Below are positions 12,504 to 24,496 of a stretch of 64,000 nucleotides of DNA, one piece after another. The DNA is from Coix lacryma-jobi var. lacryma-jobi. Its lineage: Eukaryota > Streptophyta > Magnoliopsida > Poales > Poaceae. Below the pieces are notes generated by a model. It saw nothing but the letters and a program-made list of their open reading frames with translations. It ran no database searches and was not told the origin of the DNA. How positions within the stretch are numbered: position 1 is the first letter of the stretch; the number at the start of each line of letters is the position of its first letter. Position numbers and translations under genes: made by a program. The stretch is from contig CM019825.1 in NCBI GenBank assembly GCA_009763385.1, positions 23,080,278-23,144,277 on the forward strand, given 5' to 3'.

Positions 12504-12831
12504 GATAGATAGATGTAATATCCCAATTTATTTGGTTAATTTGATTTTATTAATAAAACTAATAAACAAATGATGTCGTTACAACCTGGTGGTCGCAACA
12601 CACCAACAATCATTAAAGAACCAAATCAAACATGTGCACAAGTACATATCATACAACGACCTACAAGATCAAACAATTATGGTGGGCATCCGAGAATTGG
12701 AGGGCCTACTTTAAACCAAAAGTTGAATTTTCAGCATGAGAAAGACTACAAAAGTAGGAAATGAGGGTGAGGCTTTTATAAAAATAGTTTTGAAAATTTT
12801 GTGACTGTCTATGCTAGCGTCCTAGGGTCAA
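12504..12831. other. 5' leader of gypsy B
   Basis: Non-coding leader between PBS and gag, read leftwards. Nothing further is recognisable. Confidence 0.5.
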
Positions 12832-12847
12832 CATGACTTTGATACCA
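12832..12847 (-). other. Primer-binding site of gypsy B
   Basis: On the minus strand TGGTATCAAAGTCATG begins three bases inside the LTR end. The first eight bases match the complement of the initiator tRNA-Met 3' end, the usual primer for plant Ty3/gypsy elements. Confidence 0.85.
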
Positions 12848-13925
12848 CTCTGTCGCACCCTGATTTTAAAGATAAATTGAATGCATAATATATGTATGTC
12901 CGGATCAATTTTCATACATATATCGATGCATAATAGTATCAAAATCAATGTTGCATTACAATATTGAACATTATTACAAAAATGACCCTCGAGTCCAAAA
13001 GAAAAGTACAAAAGACTGTCATGTAGGCTCACGGAAATGGGACACCAACTCCACAGAAAGGTCGACCGGGGGTAGCACTAGCCTAGTACAACTCGTCTGG
13101 GTCGAAGCCATCATCCTCTGGGTACTCCTGCTTCTCGCCGTAGCCTCCAGCGTCTAGGTGGGGTAGCAGGGGACAAAGAAAAAGGGTTAGCACATCGAAA
13201 TGTACTCCGCAAGTGTAGAAAATAATATGACATGAGGCTAATATCAAAGGCTAATATCAAAGAGACAGGCTAACTCTGTTTGACTCCGGCACCTAAAGCG
13301 CGCTATTTACTAGGCCCTCGTAAATCATGTTTTCCTCCAAAATGATCTCGCGCGATACATCCTTTAAATCTTGTTTTCCTAGGCACCTATTTACTAGGTT
13401 TAACCATCTTCTCCTTAGAAATAATATCAACACTCGGAGTCCACTGAGAAAAACCACACTCGGAGATCCACCGAGCAATGAACACATAGAATCCACCAAG
13501 CAACCAACACATGGAATCCACCAAGCAAACCCACACCTGAAGTCTATCAGGGAAACCAAACCCGAACCAGAACCAACCAACTAATTCCGAAGAAGTCCAA
13601 GCTGCTCATGACCGTGAGCACGACTGATATATACATCGGTTTGACACTCTCCAGAGGTTGCACATCTTTACCCACGAGTCATGCATTTCGCCGTCACGCT
13701 AAACACTGCCAAGGTGCATAGCGGGGTCACACTACAAGGCCATTACAAAATTCCCTCCAAGTCTGTTTTACACATCCACTAAGGTTTCACTGCTAACAAT
13801 GGGTACCAACACCACTACAGAAGCCCCCTCTTGTGCCACACAAACCGACCCCATGTAAACCCTCAACTTGGAGAAAACCAATTACTTAGCCAGGTCCAGC
13901 CCATCCAGACCTCATGGTTGTGTAG

Positions 13926-15451
13926 TGTGAGCATCTAGGCCCCTAGTGGGTTTCGGTGATTGGATGACAACGGTAAATTACTATGACTAACGTGTGTTTT
14001 GCAGAAACACTTGAGTTAGGTCATGGTAATGATGATCGTGAGGACACTATGGTATTCATGTCCCCTTATTGATGGAATTCGTTCGGTTTTCAAAGGATGG
14101 ACGATGAAGACTGTGATAGGCTAGTTCTAAGTGTCATTTGGTGTTGAAGGACACTTAGAGTAGCATAGGTCTTTGTTTTATCTTTGGCCGTATTATTAAG
14201 AGGGGTTTGAATGGGTAGCTTGACCTAGGTGAGACTTTTGAGTTAGGTGTGGTGCACACTTGTTAACCAAAGCCCTAGGTAGCTTAGAGAGGTCCCTAAG
14301 ATCATAAGGAAGAAAGTTCGTGAAGGGAGCGTCGCAAACCGAAGTCATTTTGGACTTCTATTTGCGACCGGACGCTCGAACCCTAGTGACCAGATGCTGG
14401 AGCATGCGTCCGGTCAGTAGTGTTGGTTGAGGGGTCAGTCTGGTTGCGACAGGACTCTCCCTCAGCAATTGATCGGACGCACCAGGAGGGTGAGTCCGGT
14501 CGCGTCCAGAGAGGTTCCAGAGAGGAAAATTGTTGACCGGACGCGTTCAGTCAGTAGTGATCGGACGCATGGTTGCGTCCGGTCAGTACTTCGTACAGGT
14601 GTCAGGCTAGTCGTCACGTAGCCGTTGGGCACTGTCCGGACGCGTCCGGTCACCCTGACGGTGCGTCCGGTCAGTGTATAAACTGGCTGGACTTACCCCT
14701 TCGTGCATGATTTGAGTTGGGGGGGTATAAATATGCCTCCCCCTAATTCATGCTGTCACTCTTGCTCATTTGAAAGGTTGCCAAACACATTGTGATTGCA
14801 AGTGAGTGCAAGAGGCCTAGTGAGGTTGAGAGATTTGATAATTGAGTGATCAAACACCTCATTAGTGAATAGAGAGTAGCAAGTGTGCATCCACCCATCT
14901 CATTAGCCTTGCATTGGTCAAGTGAGAGTTCTTGCTTGTTACTCTTGGTGATCGACATCACCTAGATGGCTTGGTGGCGATCGGAGAGCTTGGTGATCAT
15001 CCGAAGGCATTGTGGATGACCCAAGCCAAGTTGTGACCGGTAGCGAGCGATTCACCAGGCCGGAGTGGCGAAGAATCAGCTCGTAGTGAGCACTTGATCC
15101 TTGCGCGGATCAAGGGGGAGCGACACCCTTGCACGGGTGCTCCAACGAGGACTAGGGGGGTGTGCCGACACCTCGATACCTCGACAAAAAGATCGTCGTG
15201 TCATATCTACTCCCTTTACTACGCATTTACCTTTGAGCAATTCAATTCCGCATTTACTTGTTGTTATTTCATAAGTTGAATTGTCATGCTAGAGTAGAGA
15301 TGGTTTAGCGATAGTCTTTTGTGCGATTGATTCTAGTCAAACACACTTATAGGCACTAGGGGGTTAATTGGAGCTTGATAGGTTTTAATTCTTGCAAGAA
15401 GTTTTAGAAAAGCCCAATTCACCCCCTCTCTTGGGCATCTTGATCCTTTCA
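13926..15451 (+). repeat. Solo LTR, copy 2, inside the gypsy B LTR
   Basis: It begins TGTGAGCATCTAGG and ends GATCCTTTCA, 1526 bp, with perfect 5-bp target copies tgtag at 13921-13925 and 15452-15456. Repeated GTCCGGTC/GACCGGAC motifs, often as 18-bp palindromes, occupy about 14320-14680. A TATAAATA box follows at 14726-14733, so the repeats sit directly upstream of the LTR promoter. Confidence 0.9.
14726..14733 (+). promoter_or_regulatory. TATA box of solo LTR copy 2
   Basis: TATAAATA in a G/C-rich surround about 45 bp after the last cggac-type repeat. The same arrangement occurs in copy 3 at 22782. Confidence 0.65.
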
Positions 15452-17689
15452 TGTAGTTTAACCGGGTTACATGCTTCGAGAACTAGGTCCTAGGGATCTA
15501 GGCAGGATAATCTACCACGAGCCCAAACCACCAACATCATCAGCTAAATCCATGGCAACCAAAACTCCACCAAAATTGGTTCATCTTGCCGAATTTACCT
15601 AATCACCATGTTACTACAAAATTACCAACCCACTTGTTGCATAGATCATTAATCCGGATTATTAGTTTATAGCCTTCCCATCCCATCCATGACTGCAGGG
15701 TTAAGCAATGACTCTACCCATACTCTGAAACCAGGTGACAAGGAAAATAATAACAAGATCTAGTAAAACCTAACATGGAATTCAAAATTAAGACACTACA
15801 TGCATCTACTAGATCTAACTACTCTAATACCAAAAGTAAAATAAAGTAGGTGGAAGTATGGTCAAGGACACTTGCCTTCGGGCTGGGCAGGATCGCCATA
15901 CTCTCTGGATCAAGCATCATCGCATGGCCCAAACAAAGCATAATAAGTAACAGTACATCAACAATGGGGAAAACATAATAAAAAGTATACTACTACGTAG
16001 ATCTCATCGATACAGACCTAACGCAACTTGAATGGGTCAAATCAGAGTTAAAACATAAAAGTTATATGCATTTGAAGTTGGATGGTAATTATGTTAATAA
16101 AGGGAACTTTATTTTGTGTTTTAAATAAATAAAATCAAAGAAAAAATAGCGGCCGGATCGGGCGTCAATTATCCGGAAAGGCACGGGCTATACGAAAGAA
16201 AACTGAGACTCATCAAACAGTGCAAGTGGAGCACGGGTTGATTCGCTAAAAGAGCAGGGGCACTTTTGCAATTGTGTTGTGGGCACGACGCGGTTGCTGT
16301 CGTGGCACCACGCGACACGCTTGCTGGCTCGGCGTACCACGTGCGTTGTGAGTCGACAGCTGTGGACTCGGTGCATGGGACGTAGACTCGGTGTATATCG
16401 GTTTGAATGGGGATCTAATATCGGCCATTGGGTGAGATCAGACGGATAGGGAAGGAGAGGGGAAGTGTGTGGCGGCCGAAGCTGAGGCAGAGCACGGCGG
16501 CGCCATTGGTGACCTCGCTGACGTGGCTCAAAGAGGGGCTGCAGGTCGGTAGAGGAGGCTACGGGAAAGGGTGGAATCAGTCGAGGGGCTTACCGCAGGC
16601 CTAATGGTGGTGTTCGTGGCGCCTGATGTGGCTTGTAGGCGACTGATCACGGGGAGAGGTGGACGGTGGCGCTCGGTTTTGGTGGCCCAACATTGGAGAG
16701 GGAGAGAGCTAGGGAAAAAGTGCGAAGGAGACGGTGTTCGTCCGAGGTGACACTGCGCTCCTCAAATAGGGCTGAGGGGGTGATTCAAGCGGTGGAAAGC
16801 GCTTGAGCCGCGATCGTGGCAGAGCAGAGAAAGAAGGGAGGGCAGACGGCTTGGCGGTGCTGGTGAGGCTAAGGTGGAGCGACTGAGGCTTGGTCAGTGC
16901 TGCGAGGGGCGCGGGGAGGGCTCGGTCCATCTTGGACTCGAGTTGGTTGGATCAGAGGGAGGAAGGGGCAGAATTGTGCGGGAGGGAGTAGAGAGAGGGA
17001 GGGGGGATACAGTGCGGGCATTGGTGGTTGACGGGCAGGGCCCGACCGTCATCGGCAGGGGGTGTGCGGGGTGAGGTGGGGTGCGAGGGGGGCTAGTCTC
17101 GCGCGGCTGGGTTGGACGCGAGGAAGGAAGCGGACCTCAACTAGGCTCGACCTAGGGAGAGAGGGAGAGGTGGGCTCACGACAGCTGCGGGCGCGCGCGT
17201 GGGGAGAGGGAGGCGGCCAACCACCGGCTGGTTCCAGCCCAGGAGGATGAGGGAGGAGGCTGGGCCGAGGGGAAGTGGGGGGTTGGCCGGAGAGAAGGGA
17301 GTTGGGCCAAAATGAGAGGGCGATGAGATGGTTTCGCCTTTTCTTTTTTTCTTTTTCTTTTGTAATTTTTTTTGAATTCAAATTCAAATCATTTTTGAAT
17401 CCAACAAAGTTTGTAAAGTTCGGTAAATATTTTCCTAGTTTTTGGGAATAAGGCTTGGGTTTATTTCTATAAAATTTTTGTAAACCTTTTATTTATTTTC
17501 GAAATAGAATAAAATCGATTTGCTCGAATTTGGATTTTAATAATTCTTTTCACCCAATAAAATATGCAATAACATGAATGCAACATGAAATAAATAAATT
17601 TTATTTTCCTCCTCTAAGTAATTAGTCATTTCTATTTTAGTTTCTAGTTAAGTTTAATAATTTCGAGAAATTTAAATCAGGGTGTTACA

Positions 17690-19455
17690 CAAACCCAGAC
17701 CTGAAGTCCATTAGGCAAACCACACCTGAAGTCTATCAAGCAACCAGACCCGAACCAGTACCATAACCAACTAATCTCGAAGAAGTCCTAGCCCGCTTGT
17801 GATCGTTAGAACGACTGATATATCAGTTTTACACTCTGTAGAGGTTGCACATCTTTACCCATAAGTCGTGCATTTCCCCGTCACGCTACATAGTGCCAAG
17901 GTGCATAGCGGGGTCACACTACAAGATCGTTACAAAGAGTCATCCTATATGTATTAGTTCTCATAGGTCACGACATAGAAGTTGTTTCCCATAATAACAC
18001 CAGGACTGGGCCAGAGCAGTACCAAGCGGTATCCTGCATAGAAGAAGCCTTATGTACCCATATTCCTATGAGACTAATATCCACATAAAGCTTCTCTAAT
18101 TAATTAGTCAGGTCCGTCTCATTTCATCCCTTATGGTTGCGTTGTTTTATCGGGTTACTTGTCCAAGAACCGGGCCCTAGGGGTCTAGCACGGGATCAAA
18201 CACAACCAATGATCCTGCCTAGATTTCCTTTTCTCCATGTTACTAATAACATTAACAGTAACCATTTCATAGATTATTAGTCCAGATTAATATTAAACCT
18301 TCCCATCCAAAGACTGCAAATCTAAGCATGCCATCTACCCTTTTTCGCAAACCAGGTTTCAAGGATAATTTGAACAAGTTCTAGTAAACCGTAACATGAG
18401 ATTCAAATTTAAGACTGTACATGCAACTACTGGATCTAACTACTCTAACTCAAAAGTAAAATAAAATATGTGTAAAATATTCAAGGACACTTGCCTTCGG
18501 GCTGAGCGGGGTCCACAAAAGCATAATCCTGATCCTGCGGTTCCTCGTATTCCGCACTCTCCGGATCAATCATCAAAACATGGCACAAACAAGGAAAATA
18601 ATAAACAATACAACATATAGTGGCAAAACAGAATATAAAATAGTCTAACGTGTAGAGCTCGTCGATATGAATCCAACGCGACTTGAACGGATCAAATCGG
18701 AGTTAGAACGCAAAAGTTATGGACATTTGAAGTTTGGTGGCAAAACTGTAAATAGCTGGAACTTATTTCCCAAATTTAAATAAATAAAAATGAAAAATAA
18801 AAGGGCGGTGGACCATGCCTCATTTCGGCGAAAACATAGGGGCCATATCAGAAAAATCCCAAGACTCATTGCACAGTGCAGGGTGTAGTGCAGGTTTATT
18901 CGCCGAAAGATGAGGGGCTCTTATGCAAATGTGCCATGGCCGGTCGGCGTGGATGCACGATGGTTGATGTGGTGCCATGTTGTGCTACACCACTAGTCCG
19001 GTGTGCCAAGCGCGCTTGGACCTGGTGAGCTGGCCCCTATGGACCCAGTGCATGCGACCGTGTGGCCAATGCATACCAATTCGCAGCGTGGTTCTAATCC
19101 TGGCCGTCAATCACGAAATCAGCATGCAGGGGGTTTGGGAGGAAGGTTGGCCGCTAGTGGCGCTCAGGACGATGGCGCCATGGCTGGCTCGACCCGAAAA
19201 TGGCCTAGCAGACATTAGAGACTGCGAGGAGAGGTGCAGAAGAGAGAGGAGCTCATTGTGATCTGATGGGTGGTGTTCCTGGCGTCGGGGATGGCTCGGT
19301 TAGGGCGAATCAATGGTGGAGGTGGCGGCATTGTGGCGGTGTGGCTCGATAGAGCTCTGGGGTGGGGAATAGACCATGAGGAGGGGTGGGTGGAGGCGGT
19401 GTGCTCGTGGGATGACCACTGAGACAATTAAAGATGGTTGGGGGGTAGGGAGCGA
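17690..19455 (-). repeat. Fragment of an older gypsy LTR related to that of element B
   Basis: From 17690 the sequence parallels 13500-13900 and then 15470-16600 (shared features include ggttgcacatctttaccca, the caaggtgcatagcggggtc stretch and acttgccttcgggctg). The copy starts abruptly at the border of the element B LTR and fades near 19455, so both ends are missing. The likely reading is that element B inserted into this older LTR. Confidence 0.7.
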
Positions 19456-19554
19456 GCAGTGGAAGGACTCAGCTCCGTGCTAATGGTGGATCGGGCGCAA
19501 TCCGTGCGGAGGCATTCTCCACCATTAGTGAGGCATCACAAGTGAAACCCTCAC

Positions 19555-20004
19555 TCATAGTAGAAGTAGTAGTGTTGGTTGAGCTACATGAAGCATTAGT
19601 GGGGGCGACAATAATAGGAACATAAAATGATTCATCAAGAATATCAAAAGTAACCCTATGTTGCATGTCTCTACAACATCCTCAATCTTACTATGATCAA
19701 AGAGGGAGGAGTGGGCTTCCTCAAGCCTAGTGTGAGCTTGATCAAGCTTCTCATGGGCTTCCACTAGCCTCTCATGAGTAGACTTCAGCTCATCAAAGGA
19801 TTGTTCAAGAGCCTTATTGGCTTTGCACAATTCTTTGCACTCCTTCCTCTTAGTCTCAATGTAAGAATGAGCCTTATCCCGTCTCGCGTTTTGTTCCTTC
19901 GCGTTTCTTCGTTTCCCCTCTTTCAATCTTTCACGAGATTTCTTGTTTCGAGGGATGGATTGAAAATCCGTTTGAACCATCTTGTAGTGTTTCATGAGAG
20001 ACAT
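19555..20004 (-). pseudogene. Gag-like coiled-coil fragment of a retrotransposon
   Basis: A 149-residue minus-strand frame begins MSLMKHYKMVQTDFQSI and contains a heptad-like stretch with repeated HERLVEAHEKL/QAHTRLEEAHSSL units. Such Leu/Glu-rich repeats occur in the gag region of Copia elements of the SIRE/Opie type; that assignment is from memory. No zinc knuckle or pol is nearby, and the last 40 residues are probably not coding. Confidence 0.5.
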
Positions 20005-20159
20005 CTTTCCACCTAAGGGTTTACTCTAATTCCTCATGAGAACACGAATCATGCGGATTTCTTTTTGGATCATGTTCTTCCTTTTTCTTCCGAATTTCTT
20101 CGATTCACCAATTTGCAGTTAGGTTTGAGCCATGATCTCTTAGGAGTAGTTCACTATCT

Positions 20160-20690
20160 TGCTTGTGACCCCTCACACGAAGTTTGAGCCTTAGAGCTTT
20201 AGATGTGAGGGAGATCAGGTCGAATCAGTGGAAGAATAGTGCTGTTTCGGGGGCATCAGACGCTGATGTTCATAGCATCAGACGCTTCATTGCGACGCTG
20301 TCCAGTCCAGCAGTTTTAAGTGGCATCGGACGCTCCGAGCCCACATTAGATGCTGACATCAGATGTTGAGAGATCACTGTTCCAATGTCTGATGACCCAA
20401 CAGTAAGGTTCTAGAGAGGCACTATTTACATCGAACACGTCCGACGTGAAGGCATCGGACGCTGCCAGTTTGGATCTAGATTTGAGTTCTCGCTTTTGCA
20501 TTGGGTTCCTTGATCTTAGTAGTGTCCCATTGTGTTCCTTGGGAGCATCCACCCTATCATTAGGGTCATGGGCATTACAAGAGCCGACTTTGCTTTTGGG
20601 GATTGAACTTGGGACGACGACCGTGCATTTTTTAAGAAAAATTTGAGGCTCCCATTCACCCCCCCTCTGGTCGCCCTTTTTAGTCCTTCA
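20160..20690 (+). repeat. Solo-LTR family fragment, 3' part
   Basis: It contains CATCGGACGCT-like motifs (about 20256-20465) and ends with cattcaccccccctctgg...gtccttca, the same 3' terminus as copies 1-3. The 5' end is not recognisable, and no target duplication is visible because the right neighbour is itself truncated. Confidence 0.6.
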
Positions 20691-22343
20691 TAATCAACAC
20701 AATAGATATCAATAAATACCAATGAAATCCTCAGAATCAAGATGACACAGTGATTTATCCTGAGGTTCAATTTCTTGTCAGCAAGCTACGTCCTTGTTGT
20801 AGCGATTTACCCACTTCAAGGTTCATGAGCTAATTGGCATCACATGCCAAACCCTCGATAGGGTGCCGCACAACCACACCATAAGATGGGGATCCACAAG
20901 CTATGAGCAATCCACTAGAGTTACCTTTCATGATCTCGCACGGGGAAGGCACAAGAAACTTCTCACAATCCATCGATCAGAGCTGGCAACAACCATCAAT
21001 ACCCGCTCAATGATCCTCACTACTCCAAGCCATCTAGGTGTCGATAAACACCAAGAGTAACAAGAGAAATCCTCAGCGAAACACAATCACCAAGTGCCTC
21101 TAGTTGAACACACTCATGCAATGCACTTGGATCCCCCCAATGTCTCAACAAATGATGAATCAATCAAGCAATATGAGTGAGAAGGGAATGGCTAGGCTCA
21201 CACAGATGTTTAGGAAATTAAAATGTCCAAGAGACTGGGCCCAAGTCAGTCAATCCACTTATATAGAGCCCCCTCAAGCAATAGAGTCGTTGCTCCCTCA
21301 AATGGACAAAACTACAAGGCACCAGACGCACTGCATGATTCCATCGGACGCGTTCGGTACAGGAGATACAGCCATGTGTCATTGAGGTTTAACATTGCGA
21401 GTTAGATCTCAACGGTCAGAATTTGAATCTGACCCTTTTCTGTTACATCGGGCATGCTAGGAGCCTTGATCGGATGTGTCTGATCCTACTCCAATGGCTA
21501 GCACAACAGACACATCGAACGCATTAGGTCGGACTGAAAGTGCATGTTGCGCTTAAGTATGTTTTGGGTGACTTAATGACGACATTGATTAAAGGCCTAA
21601 TGTGTTTGCTAAGTGTGACACAGGAATAAGCTTATCTCACAATGTGTTTGAAATGAAATGCAAAGCCAAAATAATGTATTGTTGTATGATATTCACGTCA
21701 CAAGGACAAGACAACAATGAGAATGATATTGATTAAAAGGCTACTCTATTGTGGGATAATCATGGTTTATATGTATGCTAACAAAAGATTCAAAGCAAAG
21801 TGTGATTGAATGGCTTGAGTTGGTGAAGATAGCAAGGAAACAGTCTTCGAGGTACTAAGCAAGGGTGAAGGGCAAGCGACGGCTTGGCGGACGAAGAACC
21901 TAGCTAGGGTGAAGAAGAAAGTACTTGCATTTAGTTGAAGGATCAATCAAGCTTGAAGATTACATTTAGTGGAGAATCAACATTCCTAGCAACAATATTG
22001 ATTAAAGTGACTTGACACATTTGGGATTGCATCATATCACTTGTATGGAGTCAAGTCACATGCTCAAGATGGCTATGCTCGAGGGATATCTACTTCTAAT
22101 CATGACAAGCATTCCTCTAAAAGAAGAAGGTGAAAGAGAAGCGGCTTCGGTTCAATGGAAATCAACTCAAGAGGTTTAAAACTTGTTTTTCAATTTATCT
22201 TGAGTAAATAGAAATGTCGTACTATTAAGAGGGATGCAACATATAGTAGATGATTCTTCATAAGTGCTCAAGTATAAAATAAAATCAAAAGAGAGACACA
22301 AAATCACTTCACGAACACTTGGAGAGGTTGCTGTCAACTTCCA

Positions 22344-22728
22344 GCGTCGGAAGTTCCGACCTTAAATTCGGAAGTTCCGACACTGGGATTTTCAGCAAGT
22401 AGAAAGCTTTGTTGTCCTCCCAGCGTCGAAAGTTTTGACCCGAGTTCCGACACTCCCAACGTTGGAAGTTCCGACACTGTCAGCGTCAGAAGTTCCGACG
22501 TGTGTTCCGATAGTGGGATCTCGACCTTCTCAGCCTACCTGTCGCAAGCTCGTCGGAAGTTCCGGTTATAGAAGTTCCGACGTGTCGGAAGTTCCGGTTA
22601 TAGAATTTCCGACGTGCCGGAAGTTCCGACCCTAGTTCTGACATTGACTGAAAAGTAGCCGTTATACCTCTATGAACAGTGTTTCTAGTGAACGTCGGAA
22701 GTTCCGAGATCTGGACCGGAAGTTCCGA
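22344..22728. repeat. Palindromic GTCGGAAGTTCCGAC cluster in LTR U3
   Basis: At least ten units, spaced irregularly, each a 15-bp near-perfect palindrome with a single central base or a variant of it. They sit just upstream of the TATA box at 22782, the place expected for LTR enhancer repeats. Confidence 0.85.
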
Positions 22729-22781
22729 CCTTCACGTTTTCAGACCAACGGCTAGAAAACGGCTAGTTTCGTGGGTGGGGC

Positions 22782-22789
22782 TATAAATA
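22782..22789 (+). promoter_or_regulatory. TATA box of solo LTR copy 3
   Basis: TATAAATA in ggggctataaatacccc, about 55 bp after the palindromic repeat cluster. Confidence 0.65.
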
Positions 22790-24496
22790 CCCCCAAGCCT
22801 CCCCATTTGGAGGCTGCTGATTCTACTGACTTCCACACCCATTCTAGAGCTTCCAAAATACTTTCCAACCCTCTCTTAGTGAGTGATTGACCTCTAATTG
22901 CCAAATCCATTTGTGGGTTGAGAGAGATTCAAAATTAGAGAGCAAGCCACCATTTGAGCACTTGTGGAAATCGTCGATCTTGTGTGCGCATTCGTTACTC
23001 TTGGACTCTACGGTCCTAGACGGCTAGGCATCGCCGTTGAGCACCCAAGAGCTTTGTGGAGTGCCTCAGAAAGTTTGTGAAGGTTCGATCTCTCCTCAAA
23101 AGAGATCAACTAGTGGAAGGAGCATTGCGGGTGAAACAGACCGCGGCTAGAGTGACCGGTGGTGTCCTCTAGAGCCCACCTTTGTGGTAGCTTGCAGACG
23201 GCTCAAAGGAGAGTAGGACCCGAGGGGGTGCCAAACTTTGGTAAAACAAATATTGTGTCTTCTCTCTTTTACCGCTTTCGATATTTGTGTGGCTCGAGCT
23301 ATCTCTGCAGGTTCTGTGTGTTGAGCATATACATAGATTGTATCTCTGCAGGGTGTGACAAAGTTGAGAAGAAACCAGAGTCGATTTGGAGCTCTGTGTT
23401 GAAATCACAAATATCAGACGTGTCCGGTATTGCCTAAAGGCTCAGCGACTCAGGGTTTACCGGACGTGTCCGGTATTAGCTCCCTGTGCAGGATCTTTTA
23501 TATCTTGCTATAATTGTTTGTGGTGTAGGGACTTGACTCCATATTCTTGTTGTATATCTTTCATATACTGTGTGATTGTCTCTTGAGGGGTTGATTTACT
23601 CTGATTGGGAGCTTCCAAGAAATTGGAAGCTCACATACTAATCGCTTCCGCATTTAAGGTGTTAATTTTTTAGAAACGCCTATTCACCCCCTCTCTAGGC
23701 GGCATCTTAGGTCTGTTCAGTCCTTTCACGGACTATCAAACACGCTGAGGGCAGTGTCCGATGGACGTCCAGAGAGCTATTGAGAGCTCAAGACGATAGT
23801 TGGACACGTCCGATCGACCTTGATCGGACTCGCTCAGCGTCCGATCACCACAACTGTGCTAACACAAGCCACGTCATGAGCATCAGACGCGCCACCTGTG
23901 AGTCCGATGGACACTAAGGCAACATCGGATGCCATACTAGCAACGATGAAACTCTAGGGTTAGCCACAGGACGCGTTCGACCCCAATCGAGACCGCATCC
24001 GATGCTACTCAGAGAGCTCTAAAACATATCCCACTTCATCCTTGTGCAAATGTGTTAATCCACCGAGTTTTCATTACTTGTGTACGTGAGTTAGCATTTG
24101 TCAAACACTTTTCCAAGGGAAGTTAGCACTCACTATAATCTAAATGCATATGCAAAGTGTAGATCATCTAGTGGCACTTTGATAACCGTATTTCACAATC
24201 AAGTTTCACTCCTCTTAATAGTACGACTACCAATCCTAAATGTGATCACACTCTCTATAATGTCTTGATCACCCAAAACAAAATGTCCCTATGGTTATAC
24301 CTTTTCTTTGAGCCCATTTTGCTTTTCTCATTCCCCTTTTCCAAGCTTTAGAGCGCTTGATCACCATCATATGGACATCACCATCCATCTAGCTCCATCA
24401 CTTGGTCTTGGACCAACCTATCTCCTAATCACACTGGAGCATAGGGTTAGTTCAATAGGTTTCATCAATTATCCAAAAACCAAACTAGGGTTTTCA

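Larger units (their letters stand above)
7865..17689 (-). mobile_element. Ty3/gypsy retrotransposon (element B), 3'-truncated, with two nested solo LTRs
   Basis: On the minus strand the order from right to left is 5' LTR (17689-12851), PBS (12847-12832), gag (12503-11346), protease (around 11270), RT and RNase H (9330-8030). The integrase and 3' LTR are missing; sequence similarity to pol fades near 8030, close to the end of element A at 7864. The YKRPYRM/FIDD reverse transcriptase and the TGTAACACCCTGATTT-type LTR end resemble the Tekay/Del group of grass elements. Solo LTRs have inserted at 9635-11240 and 13926-15451. Stops and frameshifts show it is dead. Confidence 0.85.
12851..17689 (-). 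repeat. 5' LTR of gypsy B, with a nested solo LTR
   Basis: The left border is TGTCGCACCCTGATTT and the right border AAATCAGGGTGTTACA, forming a long terminal inverted repeat. Without the inserted solo LTR and its extra target copy it is about 3.3 kb. The right part (16440-17290) is very G-rich on the + strand, and 17340-17680 is AT-rich. It was inserted into, or lies next to, an older LTR of the same family (17690-19455), which repeats the sequence from about 13500 onwards. Confidence 0.8.
21535..23728 (+). repeat. Solo LTR, copy 3, nested
   Basis: It begins TGAAAGTGCATG and ends CAGTCCTTTCA, 2194 bp, with perfect 5-bp target copies cggac at 21530-21534 and 23729-23733. At least ten exact aagttccg motifs, mostly within the palindrome GTCGGAAGTTCCGAC, lie at about 22344-22728. 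A TATAAATA box is at 22782-22789. It is nested in the older minus-oriented member of the same family. Confidence 0.9.
20691..24496 (-). repeat. Truncated solo-LTR family member, minus orientation, split by copy 3
   Basis: The right border, read on the minus strand, is TGAAAACCCTAGTTTGG, matching the start of copy 1. Sequence at 24060-24480 and 20690-21120 runs antiparallel to 9640-10090 and 10520-10920 of copy 1, including the ggatccccatcttgtggtgt region. The 3' end is missing at 20691. A younger solo LTR occupies 21535-23728. The cggacgcgt-type motifs continue on both sides of that insertion. Confidence 0.75.

Noticed and set aside
22344..22728. CRISPR-like regularly repeated palindromes
   Set aside because: Spacing is irregular, the context is a plant LTR with TATA box, and no spacer structure exists.
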